Origin: Stentor roeselii
Taxonomy: Eukaryota > Ciliophora > Heterotrichea > Heterotrichida > Stentoridae
Direction of reading: 5' to 3'
NCBI GenBank assembly: GCA_006503475.1
Contig: RSEH01000001.1
Span: 124,001 to 188,000, forward strand
DNA length: 64,000 nucleotides
Numbering within the stretch: the stretch's first letter is position 1; every line of letters begins with the position of its first letter. The notes under the pieces are model-generated. The model had not been told where the DNA came from and did not search any database. It worked only from the letters and a program-made list of their open reading frames with translations. Shown here one piece after another: positions 1 to 8,467 of the stretch. A program made the translations under genes and the position numbers.

Positions 1-11
1 AAAATCTCAAA

Positions 12-1052
12 TTACTTATTATCAATCAATACCAAGTTCAACATTGGTACCCAGTGCTCAGACTCATCATGTTGTTTATTTTCCTCACTTCGATGATTCG
101 AAGAGTTCCTGACACAATACTCAATACTCCTATTAGGAGACCTAGTCCTGCAGGCAGTTCCATCCAAGCCATTCAAATGACTCCAATCAAACCTTCTATG
201 AGCCAAACATTCCATTTTCTGATTAAGCTCTGAAAACATTCTAATATAAAGAGCATAATCCGGCCTTTCATCAAACTTCAATCCTCTTGCCATCATCAAA
301 AACGATTTAAACTCAAAAGGAAGTTCCGCACAAAGTACATCTAAACTAGTACCAATTTTAGTCTGCGTGATATTCAAGTACTTCTCCCTCTGAGTATTGC
401 CCTGAAGTCCCTGCCACGGCAGACTTCCCTTCAACAGGTAGACCAAGACATACCCGAGACATTCCAAGTCGTCTCTTCTGCTTTGCTGCATTCCTCGATG
501 TGTGAAAATCGAGGCGTACCGGGCAGTGCCAGTCAAGCTTTTCCCTTCACAGAACTCGATATGAGTCCCTGTCTTCGGGTCTCTAAACCTTTTGGCCAGT
601 CCGAAGTCAATCAAATAAACCAAGTCGCAATGCGAGTCTCGGCCTATTAAAAAGTTCTCAGGTTTTATGTCGCGATGAATCAAGTCTTTACTGTGAAGAT
701 ACTCGATTCGTGCCAACATCTGCTCGGCTAATGTAAGGACTGTCTTCAGCGACATTGAATAAGAAAGATGACGCAAAAGGTCCTCTAATGATGCACCGAG
801 TAACTCCAACACCATTATTGAAAAGTCGCCTTCTGCACCGAACCAGTGAAGAGTCGGAATTCCGACTCCACCTTGAATTGACTTCAGGATTCGGGCTTCT
901 GGGATCAGTTTCGGGTTACGAGTGCGGATTTTTTCTAGTTTTATTGCGACTTCTTCACCTGTTTTTAAGTTTTGACCATGGTAAATGTCTCCGAAGGACC
1001 CGTGGCCGAGTTTTCGGCCGACTTTGAACTTGTTTGCGACTTTAATTTCCAT
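12..1052 (-). CDS. Casein kinase 1-like Ser/Thr protein kinase
   Basis: A 346-residue protein kinase of the CK1 group, which phosphorylates serine and threonine in acidic or pre-phosphorylated contexts. Visible motifs in order: glycine loop GHGSFG (residues 16-21), the ATP-binding lysine in VAIK (K38), the CK1 hallmark LLGASLEDLL, the catalytic loop HRDIKPEN (D128), DFG (149-151) and the CK1-specific GTARYASI with QSRRDDLE in place of the usual APE segment. The catalytic residues are all present, so it should be active. About 60 residues of polar tail follow the kinase core and show no membrane anchor. The frame is open 13 codons further upstream, but the ATG at 1052 sits directly before the kinase domain and follows an AT-rich TAATA leader as other starts here do, so I chose it. 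The stop is TAA. Which CK1 paralogue it is cannot be told. Confidence 0.93.
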   Translation of the reverse strand: MEIKVANKFKVGRKLGHGSFGDIYHGQNLKTGEEVAIKLEKIRTRNPKLIPEARILKSIQGGVGIPTLHWFGAEGDFSIMVLELLGASLEDLLRHLSYSMSLKTVLTLAEQMLARIEYLHSKDLIHRDIKPENFLIGRDSHCDLVYLIDFGLAKRFRDPKTGTHIEFCEGKSLTGTARYASIFTHRGMQQSRRDDLECLGYVLVYLLKGSLPWQGLQGNTQREKYLNITQTKIGTSLDVLCAELPFEFKSFLMMARGLKFDERPDYALYIRMFSELNQKMECLAHRRFDWSHLNGLDGTACRTRSPNRSIEYCVRNSSNHRSEENKQHDESEHWVPMLNLVLIDNK

Positions 1053-1250
1053 TATTAGTGAATAGTAAGGAATTTTCGCATTGGCCATCAATTTGAATTA
1101 TTCGATGATTTTCTTTGAGTTGATGAGAGTTCTGAAGGAGAAGATGTAGAAGTGTTTAAAGTGATTTTCTTGGAAGTACTGAAAAGGTAAAAGTTTATTT
1201 TTCGAGGTTTCGTTAAATTTTTAGGTTTATGATTATCATTCTAAAATAAC

Positions 1251-1652
1251 TTATTTATGTTTACCTCGAACTATTGAAGGTAAGCTTATCTCGATTCCCA
1301 CATTTCTTTCAGCTTCATCAAGCCGAGTACCGAGCAACAAGCAATTTTGTTCAAGTTTCATTTTCTCCTGAGTAAGTGCAGCGAGTTGCTGTTTCAAGAA
1401 GCTAGACTCACTTTTTTCTTCACTCATGAGAGTTTTAAAGTCCTTTTCAAGTTTTTCCACGTCATCTAAAATGCGGTTGGTGATATCATTAGTGTCTTCT
1501 TGGTTACGAGATTCTAAATTTCTGGACTCAGTTCTGATATTTTCATACTCCTGCTTGCTCAAATACATAATTTTCTCGAAATTTTCCAGTTCTCCATGCA
1601 AGTACCTGATGAATTCCTTGATATCCGGCTGTTTCTCCACAGAGTCTTCCAT
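1251..1652 (-). CDS. Small coiled-coil protein, unknown function
   Basis: A 133-residue, highly charged protein that is almost entirely predicted helix, with heptad-like spacing from about residue 10 to 115. No known domain was recognised. It starts 24 bp from the divergent coiled-coil gene at 1677, and both N-termini contain the pentapeptide PDIKE a few residues from the start, which hints at a shared ancestry or a shared partner. The last four residues before the stop lie inside a sequence that fits a 15-nt intron (1250-1264, GTAAACATAAATAAG on the minus strand). If spliced, the protein would end in VILE and stop at 1236 instead of ending in GKHK. Both versions are possible. The reading frame and composition look genuine; the function is unknown. 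Confidence 0.72.
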   Translation of the reverse strand: MEDSVEKQPDIKEFIRYLHGELENFEKIMYLSKQEYENIRTESRNLESRNQEDTNDITNRILDDVEKLEKDFKTLMSEEKSESSFLKQQLAALTQEKMKLEQNCLLLGTRLDEAERNVGIEISLPSIVRGKHK

Positions 1653-1676
1653 TAACTATATGCGCTCTGAATAATT
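1653..1676. promoter_or_regulatory. 24-bp divergent spacer between two start codons
   Basis: The start codon of the minus-strand gene (1652) and that of the plus-strand gene (1677) are only 24 bp apart. Both 5' UTRs and all core promoter function must lie in this stretch or inside the neighbouring coding sequences. No TATA-like motif clearer than the general AT-richness is visible. That it acts as a bidirectional promoter is an inference from gene orientation. Confidence 0.6.
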
Positions 1677-3317
1677 ATGGAAGAAGACCTGCATCCTGAC
1701 ATCAAAGAAGTACTTTTTAATTAGCTTCGATCTCAACTTGCATTGGAAAGACAAACTTCTTATACTTTAGAACAAAAACTCAAGTCTTTTCAAAGGGATG
1801 CCAGTCTTGAAGCTCAACAACTCAAACTTAAGCTTCAAGTTGAACAGGAAAAAAATTTGGAATTGGAGAAACTTTTGAATAGTTTGTCGGATGCTGACTC
1901 GACTCTTCTGCAGATACAAAACTCGGTTCTTACTAGTAAACTCAATGGACTTGAGAAGGATTATGAAGAACTCAAAGGGAAACTTTTTGAGGACTTCTCG
2001 AATAAGGCTTCACATATTAATAGTTTGGCTGAAACTAATCAGGTACTTGAGGAAGAGTTGAAAAGTTTTCAGGAATTGTCGCTTTCGAAGAATAAGGCAC
2101 AAAGTCAAAAGGTTTTTGATTTGGAGGAAATGGTTAGACAGGTAGCGAAAAGAAACGAAGAACTTCTGGACCAAATAGCCCGTCAAGCCGAAAGTTTCGA
2201 AGAAGAAATCGACCATCTCCGACATGACCTCGAAACAAGCCAATCCTCTCTCGAGATAAAAAAAAAAGACCTGATCCGTACATCCGAAAAGCTCTCAGAA
2301 GAGCGATCCTTAAACGAAAAGCTAAGAATCGACTTATCAGACTTAGAAGAAAAGCTGCGAACCATGGAAAACGAGAACGATCAGCTTTTAAAAGACATCT
2401 CAACCCGTGAAAAGAAGATAAAAAGCTTATCTCAAGACCTAAACACAATGAACGAGGACATCCAAGACACAAAAGACCACGAAATCGAGAAGTTATCACG
2501 AGAAGTGCTCATTTTAACAAAATCTTTAAAATCCTCAAAAGAAAACATTTTAACTCTAACCAGTTCAAAAGACGAGCTTCAAGACAAAATAAGCGAACTT
2601 CGAGCAGAAATGCAGAAAAAGGGAGACCAAGCCGAAAAAGACAAAAAGTCTTTAAACGATTCCAACTTTTTACTCAAACAAAAAATCGAGCAACTGGAAA
2701 AATCCTTCGAAACGAAAGAAGAAAACCTTCGCAAAGCGAAAGATGAAATCATTCAAGATTTACAAGGTCGTTTATTGGCTTTAAAACAAGAAAAAGTGGA
2801 TTTGGAAAACACTTTGCAAGAACTTCAGGACCAGATCCAGGTTTCAAGAGTGTCATTTGGCAATGAAGTCTCTCTTAATGATGAACTGGCACAGCTTAGA
2901 GAAAGTTACAACTCGCGATGCTCGACACCTCGAAACATGACTTTGGAAATGAAGAAATCAGAAAAGTTGCATGGAGAAATGAGTGAAAAAGAACTGCAGA
3001 TACAAATTTTAAAGGCTGAAAATAACTCGCTTAAAAACCAGATGGAAAATTTGGTACCTACTTTGTTGTCCAAACACCCTGAACATCAAACTCTTCTTGC
3101 AGAGAAGAAAAGACTGGAAAGTGAATTTGCACTTGCTAAGGAATGCTGGGCTAATGAAAACTCGAATTTGAGGAACTTGATTGAAGAAACTGAAGCTATT
3201 GCTATCAATGCCAATTTGAGGTATGCTCAGGCTGCCACTGATAGAGATTTATATTATAAAATGTTTCTGGATTTCAAGAAAAATAATACTAAAAAGTCCT
3301 GGTTTAAGAAGAATTAA
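1677..3317 (+). CDS. Long coiled-coil protein with one 15-nt intron
   Basis: A spliced protein of about 541 residues. Exon 1 (1677-1709) encodes MEEDLHPDIKE, then a phase-0 15-nt intron (1710-1724), then exon 2 continues LRSQLALERQ and stays open to the TAA at 3317. Without the intron there is no ATG for the long frame. Nearly the whole chain from residue 15 to 500 is heptad-rich coiled coil with abundant E, K, L and S, followed by a short basic end. No head domain is visible, so it resembles cytoskeletal or centrosomal scaffold proteins in general and cannot be assigned further. The gene is divergent from the small coiled-coil gene at 1251-1652 and converges on a small gene 8 bp downstream. 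Confidence 0.85.
1710..1724 (+). other. 15-nt spliceosomal intron
   Basis: GTACTTTTTAATTAG. It has GT...AG ends and lies in phase 0. Removing it joins an ATG-headed 11-codon exon to the long coiled-coil frame and removes an in-frame TAA-like block. It shares the AATTAG 3' end with the introns at 8918-8932 and 61470-61484. Confidence 0.9.
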
Positions 3318-3325
3318 TAAGCTAA

Positions 3326-3583
3326 CTATGATTTTGAAGCTGTTTTCGAGTGGATAACACGTCTCGGTGACGAGGTTAGAGGAATTTTCACCTTTATGTC
3401 GATGTGGTCTTTTGTTAGTATGCTTGTAATCTCATTTGCCGTTATTTGCATGAATTTCGGAAGTTGAGCATTTTTAAGATTCAAAGGATTCGCAAATCGT
3501 GTTGAAGGACTAACCGTCAAAGGTTTTTTATTTAAAGATCTTCCATTCTTGTAACACGATTTATTCCTTCTATGTCTTTGCAT
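3326..3583 (-). CDS. Small basic hypothetical protein
   Basis: An 85-residue basic polar protein rich in K, R, S and T, with no recognised domain and no membrane segment. The ATG at 3583 follows a TTTATAA leader, which resembles the start context of other genes here. Its start lies inside the 3' end of the membrane ORF at 3570-3770, and its stop lies 8 bp from the stop of the convergent coiled-coil gene. No 14- to 16-nt intron that would join it to the upstream ORF in frame was found. A genuine short gene is likely but not certain. Confidence 0.5.
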   Translation of the reverse strand: MQRHRRNKSCYKNGRSLNKKPLTVSPSTRFANPLNLKNAQLPKFMQITANEITSILTKDHIDIKVKIPLTSSPRRVIHSKTASKS

Positions 3584-3770
3584 TTATAAACCAGACAAAG
3601 TAGTAAAGATATGCTAATTGTCCAGCAAATAAACCATACTTAAAAACATTAAGAATCCAGCCAGCATAAAAACCCGCAAAAATTAGAAGAAAACAAAAAC
3701 AATAAAAAATTTCCTCTCTTCCCAAATCTCGACTCCACCATAATAAATCAATGGGATGTGGAGGTAGCAA
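3570..3770 (-). other. Open frame for a small two-helix membrane protein, no ATG
   Basis: The frame is open on the minus strand from about 3800 to the stop at 3570 and encodes a strongly hydrophobic chain with two or three membrane-length segments (for example IFYCFCFLLIFAGFYAGW). This is unlikely in random AT-rich DNA. No in-frame ATG exists before an upstream stop at 3801-3803, and no 14- to 16-nt intron supplies one. The listed start at 3770 is a TTG codon. It overlaps the start of the 85-residue gene by 14 nt. It may be a gene whose first exon I cannot see, a decayed gene, or chance. The composition resembles small TM2-like proteins only loosely. Confidence 0.35.
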
Positions 3771-3810
3771 CCAGTTAAAAAAGTCATATCCGGGTACAAT
3801 CTACTAAGCA

Positions 3811-5832
3811 ATGATTCCAATCGAAGGCACTGAAAACGGAGACGAAGTAGCTCGTTCCACAATTCGCCAAATGAACGAAGACTTCGAATTAATGTCAGCC
3901 GTAGAAGTCTCCTTCAAACTGACCCTTCCCTGCCCAATGGAGTGCATGATTGTCTTCTACTCGGACGACGACGTTCTTCAAGAAGTCGGTCGAACTGAAG
4001 TTCAAAAGCCGAGTCAAAACGTTCAATTCTTAACAACCTTCCGAGTGACTTACTCATTCGAACAACAAGCGAAATACCGATGCGACGCCTACGAAATGAA
4101 AAGCTCGAATCACAAAAGTCTTTTCGGCCAAAACAACCTGGGCTGTGCAAAGTTCGCGATTCACGAAATAGTTGCTTGTCCCAGCAAGTCAATTACCCGA
4201 AACCTGCTGAAAGGAGGGACTGTGAGTGTTTACGCTGAAGAAATGAGTAAATTGCAGCACAAGCTTAAATTTAACCTTGCCGTTGAATGTAAGAAAAAAA
4301 GCTCTGGGTTTTATAGTGTCCGAGTCAGTCGAATAGGCAACGACCGGAATGTACCTGTCTATGTCACTGAAGGCGTTGAAGGCCTGCCTTGTGGTAAGAA
4401 ATAAAAAGCTTGGGAACAGTTCAGTATTTCTGTTAACCGCTTTTGCAATGGAGAGTCAAACAGGCCTTCTCTGTTTGAACTCATCAGGCATGACCCGGTT
4501 CAAAAGGTCCTGGGCTCTGTCAAGTTAACTGTTGAAGAACTGAAAGCTGAGAAGTCACTTGTAAGGACTTTTGAAGGTTCCAAGTTTCTCGGAAGTCTCA
4601 AAGTTATCAAGTTTAAATATGCGAAAGAAGCTACTTTTCTTGATTATGTTTATGGAGGATGTGAAATTTCACTTATGATTGCAGTTGACTTCTCGAAAAG
4701 TAATGGAATACTTAATAGCAAAAAGTCGTATCATGGGATCAGTGATGATAAGCCGAATGACTACATGCTTGCTATCAAAGTCGTTGGAGAGATCCTTCAA
4801 TATTACGACACTGATAAACTCATCCCTGTCTACGGCTTCGGAGCGAAACTTCCTCCAGGTAATAACGTGGTTTCTCATTGTTTCGCCTTAAACGGCGACA
4901 TTTTCAACCCAGAGATAAAAGGAATACCCGCTGTGATTGAAATGTACAAAAAAGTAGTAAACGAAATCACTTTTCACGGTCCTTCAATTTTCCATGAAAT
5001 AATCGACGAAGTCATAAAATACGCATCAGGGAACGAAGTGACTCAACAAGACCAGAAGTACTTTTTACTGTTAATGTTAACTGACGGAGGAATCAGTGAC
5101 TTAAAAACCACGACAAACTCGATAGTCCAGGCAAGTAACTTGCCAATCAGCATCATCATTATTGGCATCGGCGATGAGGACTTCGACAAAATGGAACTTC
5201 TTGATGGCGACGAAATCGCCCTAGTCAACCAAAAAACAGGCCAAACAATGGCGCGTGACATTGTCCAGTTCGTTCAGTTCAGCAAGTTCAAATCAGAACT
5301 TCAAGCCCTGGCAAAGGAAGTCCTCGGCGAAGTCCCTGATCAAGTCGTTGAGTTCATGAAATCCAAGAAAATCAAACCAAACATGCCTGAAACAAAAGTC
5401 ACCATCGGGAACTTCGGCTCTTGGGCAAAGAAAAGCGCAGGGAAAAAGTCTTTTGAAAGAGCATCGTCTTTCGCTGAAGCTACAAGTGAAGTTGTTGAGT
5501 TTTACGCGAAAGAAAAGGCGGAGTTCGTGGAAAGACTTACTCGTGTTGGGTTTAAAAGAGAACTGACGGAACATGCACTTCGAAATGGAATTTCTTGTAA
5601 AAGTGTTGAACTTGCTATTGAGTTGATTAACTTGGAACTCAACTCAGGAATGAAAAAAGTGATAAAAGATAAGAAGAATGAAATGTGTAAAAATTGCAAT
5701 ATGAAAAAAATCAACGCTTTTAATAGTGAATGTGGACATCTTATTTGTTGTGAAGACTGTATCAGTGATTTTGAAAGGTGCAATGTTTGTAGGTTGTTTG
5801 TTTTTGAATGGAAAATTATTGCGGAAAGTTGA
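3811..5832 (+). CDS. Copine with C-terminal UBA-like and RING domains
   Basis: A spliced protein of 668 residues: exon 1 is 3811-4393 and exon 2 is 4409-5832. Copines bind membranes in a calcium- and phospholipid-dependent way. Two C2-like domains fill about residues 20-285. The copine/vWA domain follows, opening with IAVDFSKSNG, the counterpart of the family's DFTxSNG, and covering about 285-510. After a linker come a UBA-like three-helix segment (about 575-615, including RVGFKRELTEHALRNG) and a C3HC4-type RING (CKNCNMKKI, CGHLICC, CNVCR) at the C-terminus. Plant RGLG ubiquitin ligases combine vWA and RING but lack the C2 pair, so this looks like a copine-type ubiquitin ligase recruited to membranes. 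The function is inferred. The stop is TGA. Its stop lies 11 bp from that of the convergent ABC transporter. Confidence 0.92.
4394..4408 (+). other. 15-nt intron in the copine gene
   Basis: GTAAGAAATAAAAAG in phase 1. The unspliced frame stops inside it at a TAA (4402-4404). Removal continues the second C2 domain in frame into the vWA domain, which confirms the intron. Confidence 0.95.
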
Positions 5833-5843
5833 GTGTATATTAA

Positions 5844-8435
5844 CTAATCGAATAAATTTTCAAGTTTTCCTGTTACTTTCATGAATACCTCCTCTAGGCT
5901 TGAGTTGCTTAAACCCCATTCTTGGATTTTTAGTCGCTCGATCACTGAGAAAAAACGAACTGCGTCTTCTGGCTCTGTTTTTGGGATTGATACGAATAAA
6001 CTGTTTCCTGAGATGTCTCCGAGTTTTGCTGAAGGGATTTGTTTTTCTAGGATTTTCCAGAGGTCTTGAGGGTTTTCGTGGATTATCTCGACTTTGAAAC
6101 CTTCTCCGTATGAGTTTTTGAGGAAGAGACAGGTACCTGAACATTTTATGTAACCGTCTGCCATTACTGCAACCCGATCACTTAGTAATTCAGCCTCTTC
6201 CATAGAATGAGTAGTCAAAATAATAACCCTATCTTTTTTCAGCTTCTGAATGAGTTTCCAAACTTCCCTCCTCGTAATAGGATCCATTCCAGTTGTAGGT
6301 TCATCCATAAAAATAACACTAGGATTTCCAACACTGCTAATAATAACCGAAAGTCTTCTTTTCATCCCTCCAGAAAAAGTACTAGTCAACTTATCCCCAG
6401 CTTGAAGTAAATTAACCAATTTCAACTTTTCACTGATCATTTCTTCCCTATTCTCAACAGGCGTATTCCTCAACTTGGCAAACAAGGCCAAATGTTCACG
6501 AGCAGTGAGTTCATCCCACAAAATATTGAACTGAGGGCAATACCCGATTAATCCCTGCACTTTTTCAAGTTCATATTGAATGTCATATCCACAAACAACA
6601 GCTGTGCCTCCTGAAGGGGTTAAAAGTCCAGTCATCATGCTGAGCAAAGTCGTTTTACCTGCACCGTTATGACCGATTATAGCGAGACACTCATCTTTTT
6701 CTATTGAAAAGTGAAGAGGCTTCACTGCTGTTGACTTACTGCCTCGGTACTTTTTGTAAAGGCCTTCTAGTCGGATACCGTCAGTGATCTCGCTTGGGTT
6801 GTTTCCGGTTATAGGAGTTTTCATTGAATACTTGTTGATACTTGATAATTCTATCTCGCTATTGGTAACCACTGGAGTCAGTTTTGGACCAGAGCAACCC
6901 CAGTAGTCTCTGGTGAACATGAACCAGGGTGGACTTGTCCGCCCTCTATTCCCCGGAAGAACATGATCAAAGTACCAGGTAAGCACACACAAAATAAAAA
7001 AATTCCTAATCAACTCAAGCAAGCCGATATAATCTGCAGGTACTCGATAATACATCCCAGCAAGATGCCCATCTCTATCCTGTATAAAATCACTATAAAA
7101 GTACCCAGGTCCTGCTTCCCACATACGTGTATGATAATTCGGTACACTTCCAGCTTTGATGGCGATATTACAAAAAATCCTAGAAAAGCTATAAGGAGGA
7201 TAAAAGGTAAACCCAAGTCTGACCCAATAAACCCAGTCCGGTAAAAGTTCCAAATGAAAAAGCTTGATCAAAGTCTGACTCATAAAGAAATTCTGAAGCA
7301 CGAGGCCCCCAAGCAAAAAGGTGTAAGAAATCGTATAAGCAAGTCGCACCGAGTTAATCATCGTCGACAGAAAAAAGCCTAAAACCATCATAGTAAGAGT
7401 ATATGTCATGAACAATGCAAACATCACCAAATAAGGAGTCCTTAAAAAAACACTAAACTGAAACATATACCCAGAGAGTATCAAAGAGTTAGTAGTCATA
7501 AAAGAAAAGAAAAAAGCAACCAAAAACCAAGAAAGCCAAAAAGAAGTAGCAGAGACTCCAATGACACTTAAACCATTCCTAAGTTTCAGTTCTTTTTCCT
7601 TCACAATCTCAGAAATCAGGAGTCCAAAAACGAACATGGGAGGAATGAAGAAATAAAAAGGGCCTGTCATGCTAACCGAGTCATACCCCTTCAAAAATCG
7701 ATTGGGTGGTTGAGGAAAGGACTGAATAACAGCTTCTAAAATCACATCCTTCAAGCCTCTCTTCTTACATTCATAGCTTAAAATCGCATTATCAATAGCA
7801 AGCTTCGCTGCAAGAACCTCTGCTTGAATAGGGTCAGGCAAGTTGGTATCAAATAAATTTTTCGAGATCATAGTATAGTTATACATAATGATATACAAAT
7901 GACCATAAGTTTCATCACAAGAAATTTTTTCCAAGTAGTTGTTTTCAGGTAGTTCTGCATAGTTCGTGCAAAGAATCATTCCGACACTTGTCTTGTTTAC
8001 ATGATTTTGAATATACTCGATGAAGGAAGTTGAGTTTGTGTAAGTCACGATTTTCACGTCTTTTTCTTTGTTGAGGCCTGACTTGTGTGAGATGTGGTCG
8101 ACGATGTATTCAGACAACTCGTTTCTCCCTCCTGTAAGGCCGATAGCGAGACTGAGACAATCTTGACCGAAACACTTGGGGATCTTTGAAATATTAACCT
8201 CTTCAGGATAAGGATCAGAAAGACTAGTTGTGTAGATCTCGATAGTGTTCTGAATTCTCTGCAAGTAAAGACAAATAAAAAAGGGACAAATGATCAGCAT
8301 CAAACTCAGGTACTTATTCCTGGAAAATATCAAGTAGTTCTTCTTCGCTAGTGCAGAGGTTTCGTTTGAGATCTGCCTAAGACTCACCTTAAGAAAAACA
8401 CCTAAATTAGACCTTTTTGACTTTTCTCCTTCCAT
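5844..8435 (-). CDS. ABCA-type half ABC transporter
   Basis: An 863-residue half transporter with the order membrane domain then nucleotide-binding domain, as in the ABCA subfamily that moves lipids. TM1 lies near residues 40-58 and is followed by a large extra-cytosolic loop of about 200 residues. A cluster of five or six TM segments follows (about 270-500), then the NBD (about 545-780) with Walker A GHNGAGKTT, Q-loop YCPQFNILWDELT, signature FSGGMKRRLS, Walker B VIFMDEPTTGMDP and switch histidine in LTTHSMEEAE. All catalytic motifs are intact. Full-length ABCA proteins have two such halves, so this one must dimerise if it works in the same way. Its substrate cannot be read from the sequence. 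Its start lies 32 bp after the stop of the PDI-like gene on the same strand. Confidence 0.95.
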   Translation of the reverse strand: MEGEKSKRSNLGVFLKVSLRQISNETSALAKKNYLIFSRNKYLSLMLIICPFFICLYLQRIQNTIEIYTTSLSDPYPEEVNISKIPKCFGQDCLSLAIGLTGGRNELSEYIVDHISHKSGLNKEKDVKIVTYTNSTSFIEYIQNHVNKTSVGMILCTNYAELPENNYLEKISCDETYGHLYIIMYNYTMISKNLFDTNLPDPIQAEVLAAKLAIDNAILSYECKKRGLKDVILEAVIQSFPQPPNRFLKGYDSVSMTGPFYFFIPPMFVFGLLISEIVKEKELKLRNGLSVIGVSATSFWLSWFLVAFFFSFMTTNSLILSGYMFQFSVFLRTPYLVMFALFMTYTLTMMVLGFFLSTMINSVRLAYTISYTFLLGGLVLQNFFMSQTLIKLFHLELLPDWVYWVRLGFTFYPPYSFSRIFCNIAIKAGSVPNYHTRMWEAGPGYFYSDFIQDRDGHLAGMYYRVPADYIGLLELIRNFFILCVLTWYFDHVLPGNRGRTSPPWFMFTRDYWGCSGPKLTPVVTNSEIELSSINKYSMKTPITGNNPSEITDGIRLEGLYKKYRGSKSTAVKPLHFSIEKDECLAIIGHNGAGKTTLLSMMTGLLTPSGGTAVVCGYDIQYELEKVQGLIGYCPQFNILWDELTAREHLALFAKLRNTPVENREEMISEKLKLVNLLQAGDKLTSTFSGGMKRRLSVIISSVGNPSVIFMDEPTTGMDPITRREVWKLIQKLKKDRVIILTTHSMEEAELLSDRVAVMADGYIKCSGTCLFLKNSYGEGFKVEIIHENPQDLWKILEKQIPSAKLGDISGNSLFVSIPKTEPEDAVRFFSVIERLKIQEWGLSNSSLEEVFMKVTGKLENLFD

Positions 8436-8467
8436 TTACTAGCAACCAGTACTGATGCATTACCTAA

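Noticed and set aside
2134-2499. Minus-strand frame of 121 codons inside the coiled-coil gene
   Set aside because: Antisense to a long heptad coding region; low-complexity L/R/S composition typical of a shadow.
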